Made by a program: the position numbers and the translations under genes. Below the pieces are notes generated by a model, which had not been told where the DNA came from, did no database searches, and saw only the letters and a list, made by a program, of their open reading frames with translations. This document shows positions 10,060-21,067 of a DNA stretch of 64,000 nt, one piece after another. The first letter of the stretch is position 1; every line of letters starts with the position of its first letter. The stretch lies in the NCBI GenBank assembly GCA_914767885.1, contig CAJZBQ010000014.1:248001-312000 (forward strand), given 5' to 3'. The stretch is from Blepharisma stoltei (lineage: Eukaryota; Ciliophora; Heterotrichea; Heterotrichida; Blepharismidae).

Positions 10060-10657
10060 TATACATTAAAATGGCGACGGCAATCCAGCCCTTTTTCTCA
10101 ATACCAGTAGCCTGCGTTCGCGGGGGACCTTGTGGAAGGGAGGAAGGCGCTTGGAATGTGTATCCGGCTAGGTTTTACCTTGGCACAGTGGAGCGCAACG
10201 TCGGATTAGGCCTACCGCAGCTCATTTTGATGCCAAGGGTTTTACCTCAGGGGAGATGGTTTCCAAGGTTGGAAAGGGGAAGCTCAGCAGCATCGGGAAG
10301 GTACCTCCTGATCAATCGGGCAACTCCCTAGCGTGAAACTGGGCGTTACGTCCCAGACTTTGGATTTCCATCTTAGCCGACAGTCCTACCAGAAAATTTG
10401 TTTTTCAAATTTTCGAAATGGGCAACCTCTGTTGACGTACTGCTAGGTGGCGTAACTCATCCAACTATGGGTAGCGAGTGCACATCCTCGTCCAGTAGGA
10501 GCAACATCTTGAAGGTCGTGTCCGATCGGTGGTGAACAACCGGGTGAAGCGTGAAGGGTGAAGGTAGGGCAGGGAGAGACCCGAGCCAATACGACGAGCC
10601 TTTATAATACTAGTTAATGTTAATGTTAATGTTAATGTTAATGTTAATGGTTTCTCC
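10060..10657 (+). mobile_element. SINE-like retroposon nested in the pogo-like element
   Basis: 598 bp between perfect duplications GGTTTCTCCATTCA (10046-10059 and 10644-10657). Starts ATTAAAATGGCGACGG, contains GTGAAACTGGGCGTTACGTC and CCAGAAAATTTG, and ends in about six copies of a 6-bp unit (GTTAAT) at 10612-10643. The perfect duplication suggests a recent insertion. Confidence 0.88.
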
Positions 10658-10821
10658 ATTCAACTCCATTTTATTAGATTTAGTGTTACTCTTTTGACTT
10701 TAAAATGCATTTTTTTTCAAAAAATTTTAAATAGAAAAATATATATAAATATTGAACTTTTTAAGTTATGAATCATTTAATAGCGGACGATTTTTTCGTC
10801 CGCTATTAAATGGGGGGGAGT

Positions 10822-11559
10822 TAGAACTTCAGTTCGGGAAATCCTAATAATAAATATTCAACATTCCTATTATTTTATAGATTTCTACTTTTCATTTTAG
10901 TATAATTCAGAGCAATGCCGATAATAAAGAAAAATAAAGCATTGGATTAAATTCAAAATTCAATGTAATGCTCAAAATATCTCTTAAAAAGCTTATTGGA
11001 TTGACTAGGTAATACTAAATGCATTTATAAGCAAACATTTACATTAATTTATATCTTCATTTATTCAATAGACTCTTAAAATATCTAATGAAGGCTCAAA
11101 TTTCTGGGCTTTTATTAAATTCTTTAAGCAAACTTATCCAAGTAGAATAAAAGCTTTTAAGCATATCAATATGGAGAATGTGAAAGACTATTATAAATAG
11201 AAAACAACTTTTCGACCAATATAAACTTCTACTTTACTTATAGTTAGTGGGGATGCCTGTATGATAAGGATTAGCCTAATTTTATTTTCAAGATTCTTAA
11301 AAATTAATATGCTATTTATTCGAACTTATATTAAGCATCAATATATTTTAATAATCTAACATGAAGTAAATTGGCACCAAAATATCATTATTTGGGATTT
11401 CAGCAAAATTTAAAAATTTATTAAGTGATAATTTTTTATATTTACTCAAATTAATATTACTTTTCCACAATCATATTATTTCTCTCTCTATTCTCAAACT
11501 CAAATTTATTTAAAATCGCTTTAAAATTAAAAGTTGATTTTCCCTATTGAAAGCATATT
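10822..11559. other. AT-rich spacer, no feature seen
   Basis: About 740 bp of very AT-rich sequence upstream of the DnaJ gene. No ORF with support, no RNA gene, no inverted-repeat element recognised. Confidence 0.6.
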
Positions 11560-13476
11560 ATGACACGTGTATTTTTTATCCTTCTCATAGGATTTGTATT
11601 CGCAGTCGATTATTATGAAGTTCTCGAAGTTTCTCCAGACGCAGATGAAGCTGAAATTAAAAAAGCCTTCAGAAATCTAACTCCCCTCCCTCTGTCAGCG
11701 AACAAAACCATTAGAAAAATCCCTAATTTTTGCCCAAAAAACCCGCCCTTCGTGAGCGAACAAAAATGTTTTTGATAGGAAAATTTTTATGGGGAAAAAT
11801 TTTGATATATTGTGATAACTAGTAATGAAATCTTGAGCTAATTCTGTTTAATTTTCAACAAATTGCGTTTAAAATATAAATTTTAAAATTAAATAAATAT
11901 TTGCTTTCTAATTTTTGCGAATTAGGATTTTTTTAAATTTCGAAAATAAAAATTTCTTTAAAATTACTCTATAATGGTTTTTAAAAAAAAAATTAACCCG
12001 CTCCGTGAGCGAGCAAGGGGAGTAAGCAGAAAATACCACCCAGATAAAAATCCAGGAAATGAGGAAGCTCATAAAAAATATTTAGATGTCACAAAAGCTA
12101 ACGAGGTTTTATCAGATTCCTCAAAAAGACAAATTTATGATATTTATGGCGAAGAAGGTCTAAATGATCCACAGCTCTTCAATAGAAGAAGAGGACCGAA
12201 TTTTAGATTCGAATTAGAAGTAGACTTAGAAGACGTGTATAATGGCCTTGCTAACTTTTTCCATGCGAAAAAGCAAAGAAATTGTTTGCTAGAAGGGCTA
12301 ATTTATAAAAAAATTTAAAAATAGAAATAATTATCAATTTTTTCAAAAACTCCTAAATAAAGAAAAAACCTCTTAGAGGGTGTAAGGAAACCACAATTAG
12401 AAGAAATGAGCTTTGCAAAAAATGTAAAGGAACAGGTGCAAAGGATAGAAAAACTGTTCCTTGCAAACATTGCGGCGGAAAAGGTGTGAGGCTGCAAAAC
12501 GTTGGAGGATTTGGGTTTAATATGCAGATGCAAGTTCAGTGCGAAAGATGTGGAGGGAGAGGATTTGTAAGATTTATTTAGCTTGCTGCAGAGAGATGTC
12601 CAGGATGTGGAGGACAGAAAGTGGTGAATGCTTTGAAGACTTAACTGAACTTAATTAGTTATAAACATACCACATCATCTACATGGGCTTCAACTTTTGT
12701 TTGGATGACTCCAGCCTTACATTGTGCACCTTCTGGTCTTAATCTGAATTGTTCCTCGGCTTCGAGTGCTCGTATCCCGACTGCTGTTCAACTCTAGTGC
12801 AAAACCAAGCGTTCATCGGACACGCTAAAGGCTCCAGTCTTTGCAGCCTAGGTCTGGCGGCACGCTTCCAGAGAATTTGAATTCCTCTAGGGATGGGTGT
12901 CCTAAGTTGTTCATCCTTGGACGTAATACATTTCATTATCAGGATAAACTCGCTGGGTGAAGCCAAACCTCATAATCAAAATTGTCTAAAGGAGGAATTT
13001 CTGCCCAGGATAACAGAAAACTCAAACAACGACATATTTTGATTATAAATGCTTTAAAGACACTTAATGTGCAAATAGAGCCAGGGATGGATAATGGGTC
13101 TGAAATTGTGTTTCCAGGACAAAGTGAGCAAAGTCCTGATTGGTTTCCAGGCGATATTATTTTTGTCCTTAAACTAAAAAACCATGCACGCTTTGAGCGA
13201 AGAGGAAACGATTTAGTTACTTCTATTAGACTGACTTTAAAAGAAGCTTTATTAGGATACTCAAAACAAATAAGCCATCTTGACGGCCATGTTGTGCAAA
13301 TTGATTTTACTGGAGTCACACAGCCAGAATCTGTTAGGATTATAAAAGGGGAAGGAATGCCACATCAAGATGTCCCATCCAATAAAGGCAACTTGCACGT
13401 CAGATTTATTGTTGATTTGCCTGGAAAATTGACTCTTGACCAAGAAAACACAGTTCGACAGCTATTTCCTCGTTAG
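11560..13476 (+). CDS. ER-lumenal DnaJ (Hsp40, Scj1/ERdj type) with four interruptions
   Basis: 337 aa after removing IESs 11678-12022 and 12252-12373, the intron 12567-12581 and the SINE 12641-13061. Signal peptide [15 protein letters not shown], then a J domain with HPD ([14 protein letters not shown]), four zinc motifs ([32 protein letters not shown]) and the C-terminal substrate-binding domain (LEVEI-like [16 protein letters not shown]). It should assist BiP in folding and in quality control. There is no KDEL-like tail (ends QLFPR). Each deletion is fixed by frame and by family alignment: FRNLSRKYH, YNGLARGCKE, GRGFLAAERC and [10 protein letters not shown]. The ATG at 12982 is inside the SINE and is not a real start. 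Confidence 0.93.
11678..12022 (+). mobile_element. MITE family 1 IES in the J domain (345 bp)
   Basis: Ends TAACTCCCCTCCCTCTG... and ...GTGAGCGAGCAAGGGGAGTA; inner GAACAAAACCATTAGAAAAA and the conserved centre AATGAAATCTTGAGCTAATT. TA at 11678-11679 and 12023-12024. Removal joins AGA AAT C to TA AGC AGA, restoring the J domain. Confidence 0.92.
12252..12373. mobile_element. short IES in DnaJ (122 bp)
   Basis: TA at 12252-12253 and 12374-12375; removal gives CTT GC-TA-GA GGG TGT, i.e. [16 protein letters not shown], matching DnaJ proteins just before the zinc region. No terminal repeat seen. Confidence 0.85.
12567..12581 (+). other. 15-nt intron in DnaJ
   Basis: GTAAGATTTATTTAG inside the zinc region; without removal a TAG stops the frame between the third and fourth zinc motifs. 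Confidence 0.95.
12641..13061 (-). mobile_element. SINE-like retroposon in DnaJ exon (antisense)
   Basis: 421 bp with duplications AATGCTTTGAAGAC (12627-12640) and AATGCTTTAAAGAC (13048-13061), both coding NALKT. On the minus strand the head is ATAATCAAAATATG...AATTTTGATTAT followed by GAGGTTTGGCTTC, the same plan as the element at 6423 with a compensated base pair. Removing it plus one duplication gives [15 protein letters not shown]. Confidence 0.9.
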
Positions 13477-13566
13477 ATAATACAAATATAGAATAATCAT
13501 TTATCAATTTATTAGGATTAATATTTCATATAAAAATCTAAATAATACACAAATATTAGAGTTGAA

Positions 13567-14675
13567 ATGGTAAATTATAAGCGCATCTTCAACGACCCAA
13601 GAAAGTTAAGAAAGCTTGCTAAAAAACCGCAAGCGAAATATTGGCTCTTGGTTTTAGGTGTCTTGATTCTGATTTACTTTTTTTTGTCAAATGGAGATTT
13701 CTCGTTCTTTTTAACACTTTGTTCCACACTTCAAATGCTAGCTTTTGTTGCTATTTGCATTCAAGTCAGGCATACAACTGAAGGTTTATCACTCTATACA
13801 TTCGTATTTTATTCACTTATTTATTCAAGCAGATTGAGCTCAATATTACCATTTGAAAGTTATTTGCCTTATGATTCATCAGGAGACTGGTTTTACCAAG
13901 TCGTTGAGATCTGCTCTTTGGTTCAGAGTGTATGGATTTCAATTAAGCTTATCCTCTTCCTTTAAGTTTTAACAAAAATATAAGTAAATTTTCCTTTTCT
14001 GGGTAAATTAAATTGAAATAAAATTGTTATTTTTCAATAGAAATTTATAGGTAAAATGCTAATGTATATATTTATGACCTAATTTATTAAAAGGAGTGCT
14101 AGAAAAAATGCTATTTAAACACTCAGCATACTGAATCAATTAATATTTTAAGTTAATTCTCTATAAAATTAAAAATAAAAAATATCCATTCAATTTCACC
14201 TTTTAAATTTGAATAGAAATTTTTGCTCAAATTAAAAGGGGGCGTTAGAGATAGTAAAGAATCAAGCAATTCCTGCTTTTACGCTATTCCCTGCGCATTT
14301 TTAGCTTTAATTTCTCATACGACACTGAATAATTTTTTCCTTACAGATTATTTATGGACGCTTTCAATGTATTTAGAAGCAATTGCATTAATTCCACTTA
14401 TAAAAGAAATGAAAAGAATTGATGATTGGGATAATTTTTCATCACATTTTATTGCAGCAAGAACTGCTTCACAAATACTAAGTGCTATATTCTGGGTGAA
14501 GTCTTTTGATGAACTTAATGTAGTGTACCACCGCTCGAAAATTAATCTTTTCCCAGGGATAGCAGGATATTTCATTTTAGCTTCACAGCTGGTTTCTTGT
14601 TTTTTCACAGGACAATTTTTCTTTTGGTATGTTAAAAGTGCGGCATTAGGGACAACTTCAGTACTTCCTCTATAA
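13567..14675 (+). CDS. ERD2-like K/HDEL receptor family protein
   Basis: 270 aa after removing 13950-14245. Seven or so TM segments, with the ERD2 signatures HTTEGLSLYTFVFYSLIYSS and DYLWTLSMYLEAIALIPL, and R-T-A-S-Q-I in the later helices. It is longer at the N-terminus than the 212-aa human KDEL receptor, with an extra basic and hydrophobic segment (KLAKKPQAKYWLLVLGVLILIYFF), as in the plant ERD2-like group. Role: retrieves ER proteins from the Golgi, or a related Golgi function. It follows the ER DnaJ gene by 90 bp. Complete. Confidence 0.88.
13950..14245. mobile_element. decayed MITE family 2 IES in the ERD2-like gene (296 bp)
   Basis: Pointer TTA at both ends (TA 13950-13951 and 14246-14247). 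Removal gives WISIKLRDSKESSN in frame. The ends (TTATCCTCTTCCTTTAAG and AATTAAAAGGGGGCGTTA) are degenerate matches to the family 2 ends CCCCCCTTTAAATTGGAAC. Confidence 0.82.
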
Positions 14676-15088
14676 CCTAAAGTAAGATATTTTAATCGTT
14701 ATGACAAAATCGTGTATTAAGATGTAGGAATGGTCTGATTTAGTCTAAATTTGTTGAAAAATTATTATTATATGCAAACATTTAAACTAATCTGTAGAAT
14801 ATTAAATCTTTTACATATTGATATTAGTATGCCTATTTTAATTGTTATAGTTTTAGCTTAGCAGAATTTCCATAAAATTTCTCAAGGATTGCAAAATTCT
14901 CTATAAAATGGAAATGAACGAAGCCGACTGAATTATCTTTATTATAATTTTCCATTTAGCCATTTATATATTATTTGGATTAAATAATATATAAAAGTCA
15001 AATAAAAAGTAACTTTCAACTTAACATAATATTATCAGTTCCCATAATTAAAAACGCCATTATATATTTTTGCTGGAATCATAATAAA
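14676..15088. other. AT-rich spacer, no feature seen
   Basis: About 410 bp without a supported gene or repeat. Confidence 0.6.
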
Positions 15089-15550
15089 ATGAAAAATTTG
15101 CAAACTGATCTTGGCTTGAAAGATCTAAACATTTTTGCCAGTATGTTTTCCTTATTGTCCCCAAGTTTAAGCTCACAACAGTTGCCTGCAAGTTTGAACT
15201 TGCCAGCACTGTCAATTTTTGGTGAGAGTCCTACTCCTGAGCCCGATGGCCATATACATCCTTTTGAGTCGTTTGTCAAAGTTATGGACGAAAGCAGACG
15301 GAAGGCTAAATCTATTACTGCTTGCCCTCATACTGAGCGCAAACATTACGCTAAGAATATGTGTAATAACTGCTACCATAGACTTGGACGTGATAAGCAA
15401 GCTTGGGCTTGCCCACATGAGGATCGTCAACATTATGCTAAAGGGAAGTGCCAGATGTGCTACCTTCAGCATTATCATAAATCGAGGAATACAGTCAGAA
15501 GAAAAGGGAAAAAAATCACGAAGTTTAATGAAGTGAAATCTAATAGTTAA
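15089..15550 (+). CDS. small protein with tandem Cys/His zinc motifs
   Basis: 153 aa. The C-terminal half has two copies of CPHxxRxHYAKxxCxxCY: CPHTERKHYAKNMCNNCY and CPHEDRQHYAKGKCQMCY, about 37 aa apart, then a basic tail (TVRRKGKKITKF). The Cys/His spacing suggests zinc binding and the tail suggests nucleic-acid contact, possibly a transcription regulator. The N-terminal half is Ser/Leu-rich with no domain. I do not recognise the family by name. Confidence 0.75.
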   Translation: MKNLQTDLGLKDLNIFASMFSLLSPSLSSQQLPASLNLPALSIFGESPTPEPDGHIHPFESFVKVMDESRRKAKSITACPHTERKHYAKNMCNNCYHRLGRDKQAWACPHEDRQHYAKGKCQMCYLQHYHKSRNTVRRKGKKITKFNEVKSNS

Positions 15551-16309
15551 AAACTAAAAATCATTTACTAATTTAGACAGATTCCTGTCAAACTCCAGTG
15601 AGATTCCCTTTAGGCACATATGACATTAAGATGCAGATTGAAATTAACTTAATCATTATACATATTTATTATTAACTCTATTGAGTTTATGGCAACACGC
15701 AATTGGCTTTTGGCAGTTACAATAATAATTCAAATTTAAGATCAAAAGACATTTTTGGCAGTAAAAAGCGATTTCAGTCGTTAAGATTATGGATCTCCTT
15801 TTACTTGAAATTATTATTCAAAAATGAAGTTTAACTTTATTCCACAAAATTTGTTTAGTGAAATACTTAACTTTTTCATAAAATTTCGAGTGATATAATT
15901 AATCTAAAAAACATGGCAAGCATTGGTTTTTGGTTCATCGGTTTCTAAATTCTTTTTTTTATATTCAATATAAATGGAACCTTCAAAAGTTGCTTTATAT
16001 TTATATCAAATTCAAATATGACTATAAAGGATAATTTTTTCCTTTTCTTTGCAGTCTAAGCCACTTTGGGTTTATCAAAATATGCAAAATCTGTTTGATT
16101 ACATATGAAAACAATTTCAAAGGTCGGAGTAAAATGATTTTACATTTTTAAAAGCTGATAAATAATTTTATGGATTAAATACTCTTCCGACTTGTCAGTT
16201 CTTATGTGTTTTAAAATTGAATTATCTTTCAAAGAACTTTGGGATTATATTTACCTGAATTTTATGATAAGAAATAGTACAGAATTTATTTAAACTATTA
16301 ACTTTAATT
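15551..16309. other. AT-rich spacer, no feature seen
   Basis: About 760 bp between the zinc-motif gene and the convergent membrane-protein gene; no supported ORF, RNA or TIR element. Confidence 0.6.
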
Positions 16310-19300
16310 TTATTTTTCATCTTCCCATGAGGCTTTTGCAATGGAGTAGCCTTTGAGGAGTAAAAACACCACAAGAGGGAAAATGGGAAACAAAAGATAC
16401 CAATTTTCAAATAAATATGGAATAAGCAGAGGCCAAAAAATCCAAATAAGAACTAAGGGAGTATATATTAAATCCCCCAAATAGCCCCAATTTTTAAGCT
16501 TCTCTCCACTAAAAATTAAGATTTCTTTGTAAAGCCTAAATATCTGCCCTTTAGGCAAAAAGACTTTTAACCCTTTTAACAGTCCACTAAGTCCATCCAG
16601 TGCAGAATTCACAAATTTTCCAACAGCACATACTAAAATCTTGCCTATATCAAACCCCCTATTCCCGAAACTCAATAGAAAAGCTCCTGCCAAGTGGGGA
16701 CGAAATTGAGGAAAATGCCCAAAATACACATAAATTGTCATTAGATTGCAGTAAAGAATAAAGTAAACCAGAATATTTAAGCATCCAGGTCCAAAGATGC
16801 AACCTATTAAAGTATAAGAAGTAAACTGGTATGAAATCATAAAAGGACACACCAGGATCAAAAATTTTGTTGATATAATTAATAATGATATTCCAAGCTG
16901 TAAACTATATAGAAAAGGTTTCAACTGGGCATTTCTTTGAATAACTGCTGCTCTTATTCCCTCCATGAGCGAACAAAAAAATTTTGTTCACTCACAGAGG
17001 GGGTTAATTTTTTTTGTTAAAAAACATTTATATAGAAAACTTTTTTTTAAATTTAAAAAAATATGCAAAATTTGAGAAGCAAAAATTAATTTAAATTTTC
17101 AAATTTATATTTAAAATGCAAAGCAGAATTAGCTAGAGATTTTATTTATAATAATTATCTTTATATAATTGTTTTTCATAAAATTTTTTTCTATAAAAAT
17201 ATTTTGGATTTTTGGGCAAAAAATAGAGATTTTTCTAATGGCTTTGCTTGCTCACAGAGGGGGGGAGTTAGAGGAATGCTAGTTCCAAACGAAAATATTT
17301 TTAGTAAAAGTAAATCGATTCCACAAATAAAAAAACACACCTGCTCAACTATAACCATAGCATTGCTGATAATGATATAAAGACAATTTCACTGGACATG
17401 GTAAAAGTTTTTTAAGACCTGCTCATCTTTTTTAAAGCTAATCTCAACTAAATTATAAGCTGTGGTAAAACTTTCTCTAGGATTAATTCAAATTTCATAA
17501 GAAAATAGATTTGAATATCTCGGGGTTTGGAAATACAGCTTATAATTAATTTTTGATAAAAAATAAATTGCAGCTTTTGCAGGCAATGCAATAATATGAG
17601 GGAATCCAAATATACTTAATATAAACTCTTCAAGAACAATCGCCCGTGCCCCCATTCTAAAGCCCCTTTCTTCCTCATCTAAAATAACATCTTTATTTTG
17701 CTGAATAAAATTAGTGTAACCTTCAACCGCCAGTTTCTTATAGTCATCATCCCATGCCATTTCTCTTACAGAGCTAGCAGGTATATAATTTTTCCAATAT
17801 TTTTCATATTGCTCTTTTCAAATAGGCTGAAACGAAACTAAGTCCTTAAATTTTTTATTTGCCTGCGCAACATTTCCCAAAGCTTTCATGTCTAAAAAAC
17901 TGCTAATATTTGTAAAAACGTTTTTACTGAGTTTATTAATGACTTCTTTTTTCTCTTTAGCAGGCTGTTTTTTTGGAAAAAGAAAAGCAAAATAAGAAAA
18001 AAATCGAAAACCTCTTCTCTCTTTATATAGTAAATAGAAGGATCTCATTCTTCTGATAAGATTTGGGACCTCTATTATCATTACTAAAATTAAAAGCATG
18101 AGAAATACCATGAAAATATCAATTAAGAGCTGACAGAATTTTCTAAAGACTTTTCTGAATAAGGATGAAGTAACTACTTCGTGCTTAATTATTTGACGGA
18201 TATGAGTTACCATCAAAGAAATAATTTCTGCTGTTCTCCAAACAGATAAAAATAAAATAACTGCCAAAATAATGGTTACATAATCTTCTATTGGTCTGAA
18301 GCCACCCTCCTTCATGATTTTTCTCTGATCTTTTGGATTGCTTGTTTTTCATATTTGCATAATTGTAGGAATCAGTCTCCAAGGACAAATAAGCTTTGCT
18401 ATAAAAAAAGGCATCACTAAAAAATCTTTTAAAATTTCCTTAATTATCTCACTTGTTAACTTAAGCCAATGATGACCTTTATTGAATTTTTTTCTCCTCA
18501 AAGTCAATGGAATTCTATATAAGGTGATCAAAATAAATAGGCCAAAAATAGTTGCAGGAACATCTGCAATGCAACGAATAAAAAGATCTTCAACTTCAAT
18601 ATGCCAGAGAATATTGAATTTAAAATCCTTAATAAATGGGATAAACCGATAAAAAAATACAACACAAAGCGCAAGCAACAAAATGTGGAGAAAATCAGCA
18701 ATTTCAATCGCTATTTGAATGATAATATTTACAAGAAAGGTATGATAATCATCACTATTGTTTGAAATTTTATCAAAATTAAATTCCAAATGCTTAAATC
18801 TATAAAAAGGTATTAGAACAAGCAGAAATCCAACAAATCCAGGTATAAAAATAACTGTATCAACAAAATGCATAATGATTTCAAAAGCACGACTGCCCTC
18901 TGACATACTGGCCCTCAGTGTTTTGTATAATGCTCTTGCCCTTACTATTCCGCAAAATACAATCATTGCTATTACTATAAAGATTGGAATCAAAATCAAA
19001 TGTAAAAATTTCTCAAATATTAACATTCTTGAAAGTTCACGATTTTTTATGTGGCAAATCATGAATTTGAGATTAAATATAGTCACCATAAGAATTATTG
19101 CCATTACTGCAAATGGAATATCAATAAATCCATTTAAAAAACAAAATAAAGCCCATTTTATTTTATTTCCTGCTCCATGCATTTCAGATACTTTGTCAAG
19201 ATATATATAGAGTCTTCATGGGAAAATGATCAGTAGTGACATAAAAGGGAGCTCAATGATATTTGATATCCCTGAAGTCAAAGCTTGCAATATAAAAATA

Positions 19301-19797
19301 AAATATTGATCAGCATCTTCTGGTCTGTTTTTTATCTCACTAATTCCAACTATTGTAAGAATAGTTAAGATAGTCAAAATTAGAGAGATGAAATCCATAA
19401 ATCCTTGACTAACGAGGGTTATATATCGATCTTTAAGCTCAATTGGCACTAAATTCCATCCTTTTTTGAGTATATATGATGTAACTATGATTTCAGCTAT
19501 AACAATTAAGCTAGATATAATATAATGCTCATAATATCATAGTTGGCTTAAAAGTTTTATATAATAGTAGATAAGTCCTGTTGTAGACGATGATATAACA
19601 AACGATTTTATAAAGCCACTGATGGCAAGCTGAATGAATCCTTTTCTGAAGTTAAAAATAGATAGTGCAAAGATGATAAATTGAAAGAGAGCTTGAAAAA
19701 GAAGCGATAAGCATTTATTCGTATAATCTTTAATAGCAACAGCCAGTCTAAATGGCACTCTTAGCAAAATGATTACAAGAGGTACTCTTTTTGCCAT
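16310..19797 (-). CDS. large polytopic membrane protein with an F-box
   Basis: 1057 aa in one frame once TGA is read as Trp (at least six such codons) and the MITE 16955-17268 is removed (join SIPLRAAVIQRN). Fifteen or more hydrophobic segments lie on both sides of a soluble stretch encoded near 17720-17900, which reads VFTNISSFLDMKALGNVAQA then FKDLVSFQPIWKEQYEKYW: a convincing F-box (FxxISSFLDxxxLxxxxxxxxxFxxL...PIW). F-boxes bind Skp1 in SCF ubiquitin ligases, so a membrane-bound substrate receptor is possible. The membrane part matches no family I can name. With a standard code it would split into about six small ORFs. Confidence 0.82.
16955..17268 (-). mobile_element. MITE family 1 IES in the F-box membrane protein gene (314 bp)
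   Basis: Ends TATTCCCTCCATGAGCGAAC and GCTCACAGAGGGGGGGAGTTA, reverse of the copy in DnaJ, with the shared centre GAATTAGCTAGAGATTTTAT. TA at 16955-16956 and 17269-17270. 314 bp removal restores frame (checked by codon phase on both sides). Confidence 0.9.
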
Positions 19798-21067
19798 TCT
19801 TATTTATATATTTCTTTAATTGACTCGTATTAATAATATTTTTTGGATATTTTATATAAATCATCATGGTATCATTGCTGATCAAAGATTATTCTTCAAA
19901 AAATGATTTATGAATAGAAGCATCTATATCAGCACGTAAATTGAGAATTCGACTTTCCATTAAAATTTATCCTTAGTTTTATTACTTTTTGAATTTTATA
20001 ATATTAAAAATTATAAAATATTTTCATTCAGATGAATACCTTTCCATTTTCATATAATTCTTTACATCGAAATATCTTTAATCTACACAGATTTCAAAGT
20101 AAAGACTATTATGAATCTATCTAATCTTAATCAATATTTGTTTAACTATGATTAAGCTATTTCTAAAAATATTGAAAAGGCTATATTTACACTACTTTAA
20201 TTTTTTATTTAATCATCTCAGAATTTTATATGCATTAGCTATTATGATGAACAAAATTGATTATTAAATTTGGACATTCTTATTTGAATTGCTTTTTAAG
20301 AGAACATTTAATTTTACTTGAATTAAATAGATATAAACTTTACTGCTTTTATCTATGACATCAGATTGATGGTGAAATAAATAATTTTAATTATGCTTTA
20401 TATTAATTTCATTCCATGATGCCCCTACACTAGCTTAATATTTGAAGTGTTGTTTTCTTCAGAAGAATGACTAAGCCGAACCTACTATTTAACTTAAACT
20501 AGTGACTTCATACGGTTTTTTGCATAGCACAATTTGCATGCAGTAGTATGCAATTTTAAAAACATGATACCCCAGCCAGCCATAAAATCTTTATTAGATG
20601 CGTTGCCTTACCTCACACTCACTCCTGTCCGTGTTCCGCTTCAAATATCTTCCTCCTCAAATCTGCTAGAATCCTAGTATCAGATGCTCCAGCCTATACT
20701 TTTTATATAGGTATATAAAAGTTCGTTAGGAGGGCCGGTTGAACCCAAAAATACTAAATATGCAAAGTGATAGAATAATTCTTAGATTACTAATCCCAGT
20801 TAAAATTTAGTTTAACGATCTCTCAAAGCACACTAATTGCTATAAATTAATCTGAGTATTTTTGCTTATTCTTATATTGCCTTTATGATATTTCAAATTA
20901 TCTAACGAGCTTCTTTAATATATATAATTAAAATAATCTGCTTAACAATGCTAATTAATATTTTGTCTCTAAAATCTCGATACTTAAATCAATACTTATC
21001 TTATCGATCATTTATAATTTCCACTTTTTTGTTGAAATTTCTACTTAAATTATTAAATTAAACTTGG
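19798..21067. other. long spacer with one GC-richer island
   Basis: About 1.27 kb, mostly very AT-rich. The stretch 20570-20740 is GC-richer and reads on the minus strand as 45 codons without TAA/TAG (AGASDTRILADLRRKIFEAE...), but has no start and no recognised homologue. Could be a gene relic, a retroposon fragment or an untranslated RNA; unresolved. Confidence 0.5.

Larger units (their letters stand above)
9627..10821 (-). mobile_element. pogo-like DNA transposon remnant / IES
   Basis: TA-bounded, about 1.2 kb, with inverted ends ACTCCCCCCATTTAATAGCGG...CCGCTATTAAATGGGGGGGAGT. The right end carries a second inverted copy of the terminal motif, forming a local hairpin (10772-10812). Inside is a helix-turn-helix coding fragment of the CENP-B/pogo transposase type, and a SINE has inserted into that fragment. 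It is not needed by any neighbouring frame, so excision cannot be proven here; its ends resemble those of IESs that do interrupt genes. Confidence 0.8.

Noticed and set aside
10071-10331. 86-aa ORF
   Set aside because: Lies wholly inside the retroposon at 10060-10657 and is GC-rich by composition only; other copies do not keep the frame.
12982-13047. ATG-led start of a separate DnaJ C-terminal gene
   Set aside because: The first 22 codons lie in the retroposon head; real coding resumes at the duplication (13048), continuous with the upstream DnaJ exons.
16959-17270. Start MEGIRAAV for the C-terminal part of the membrane protein
   Set aside because: The MEG codons are in the MITE end. Codon phase and the join SIPLRAAV show it is one gene.
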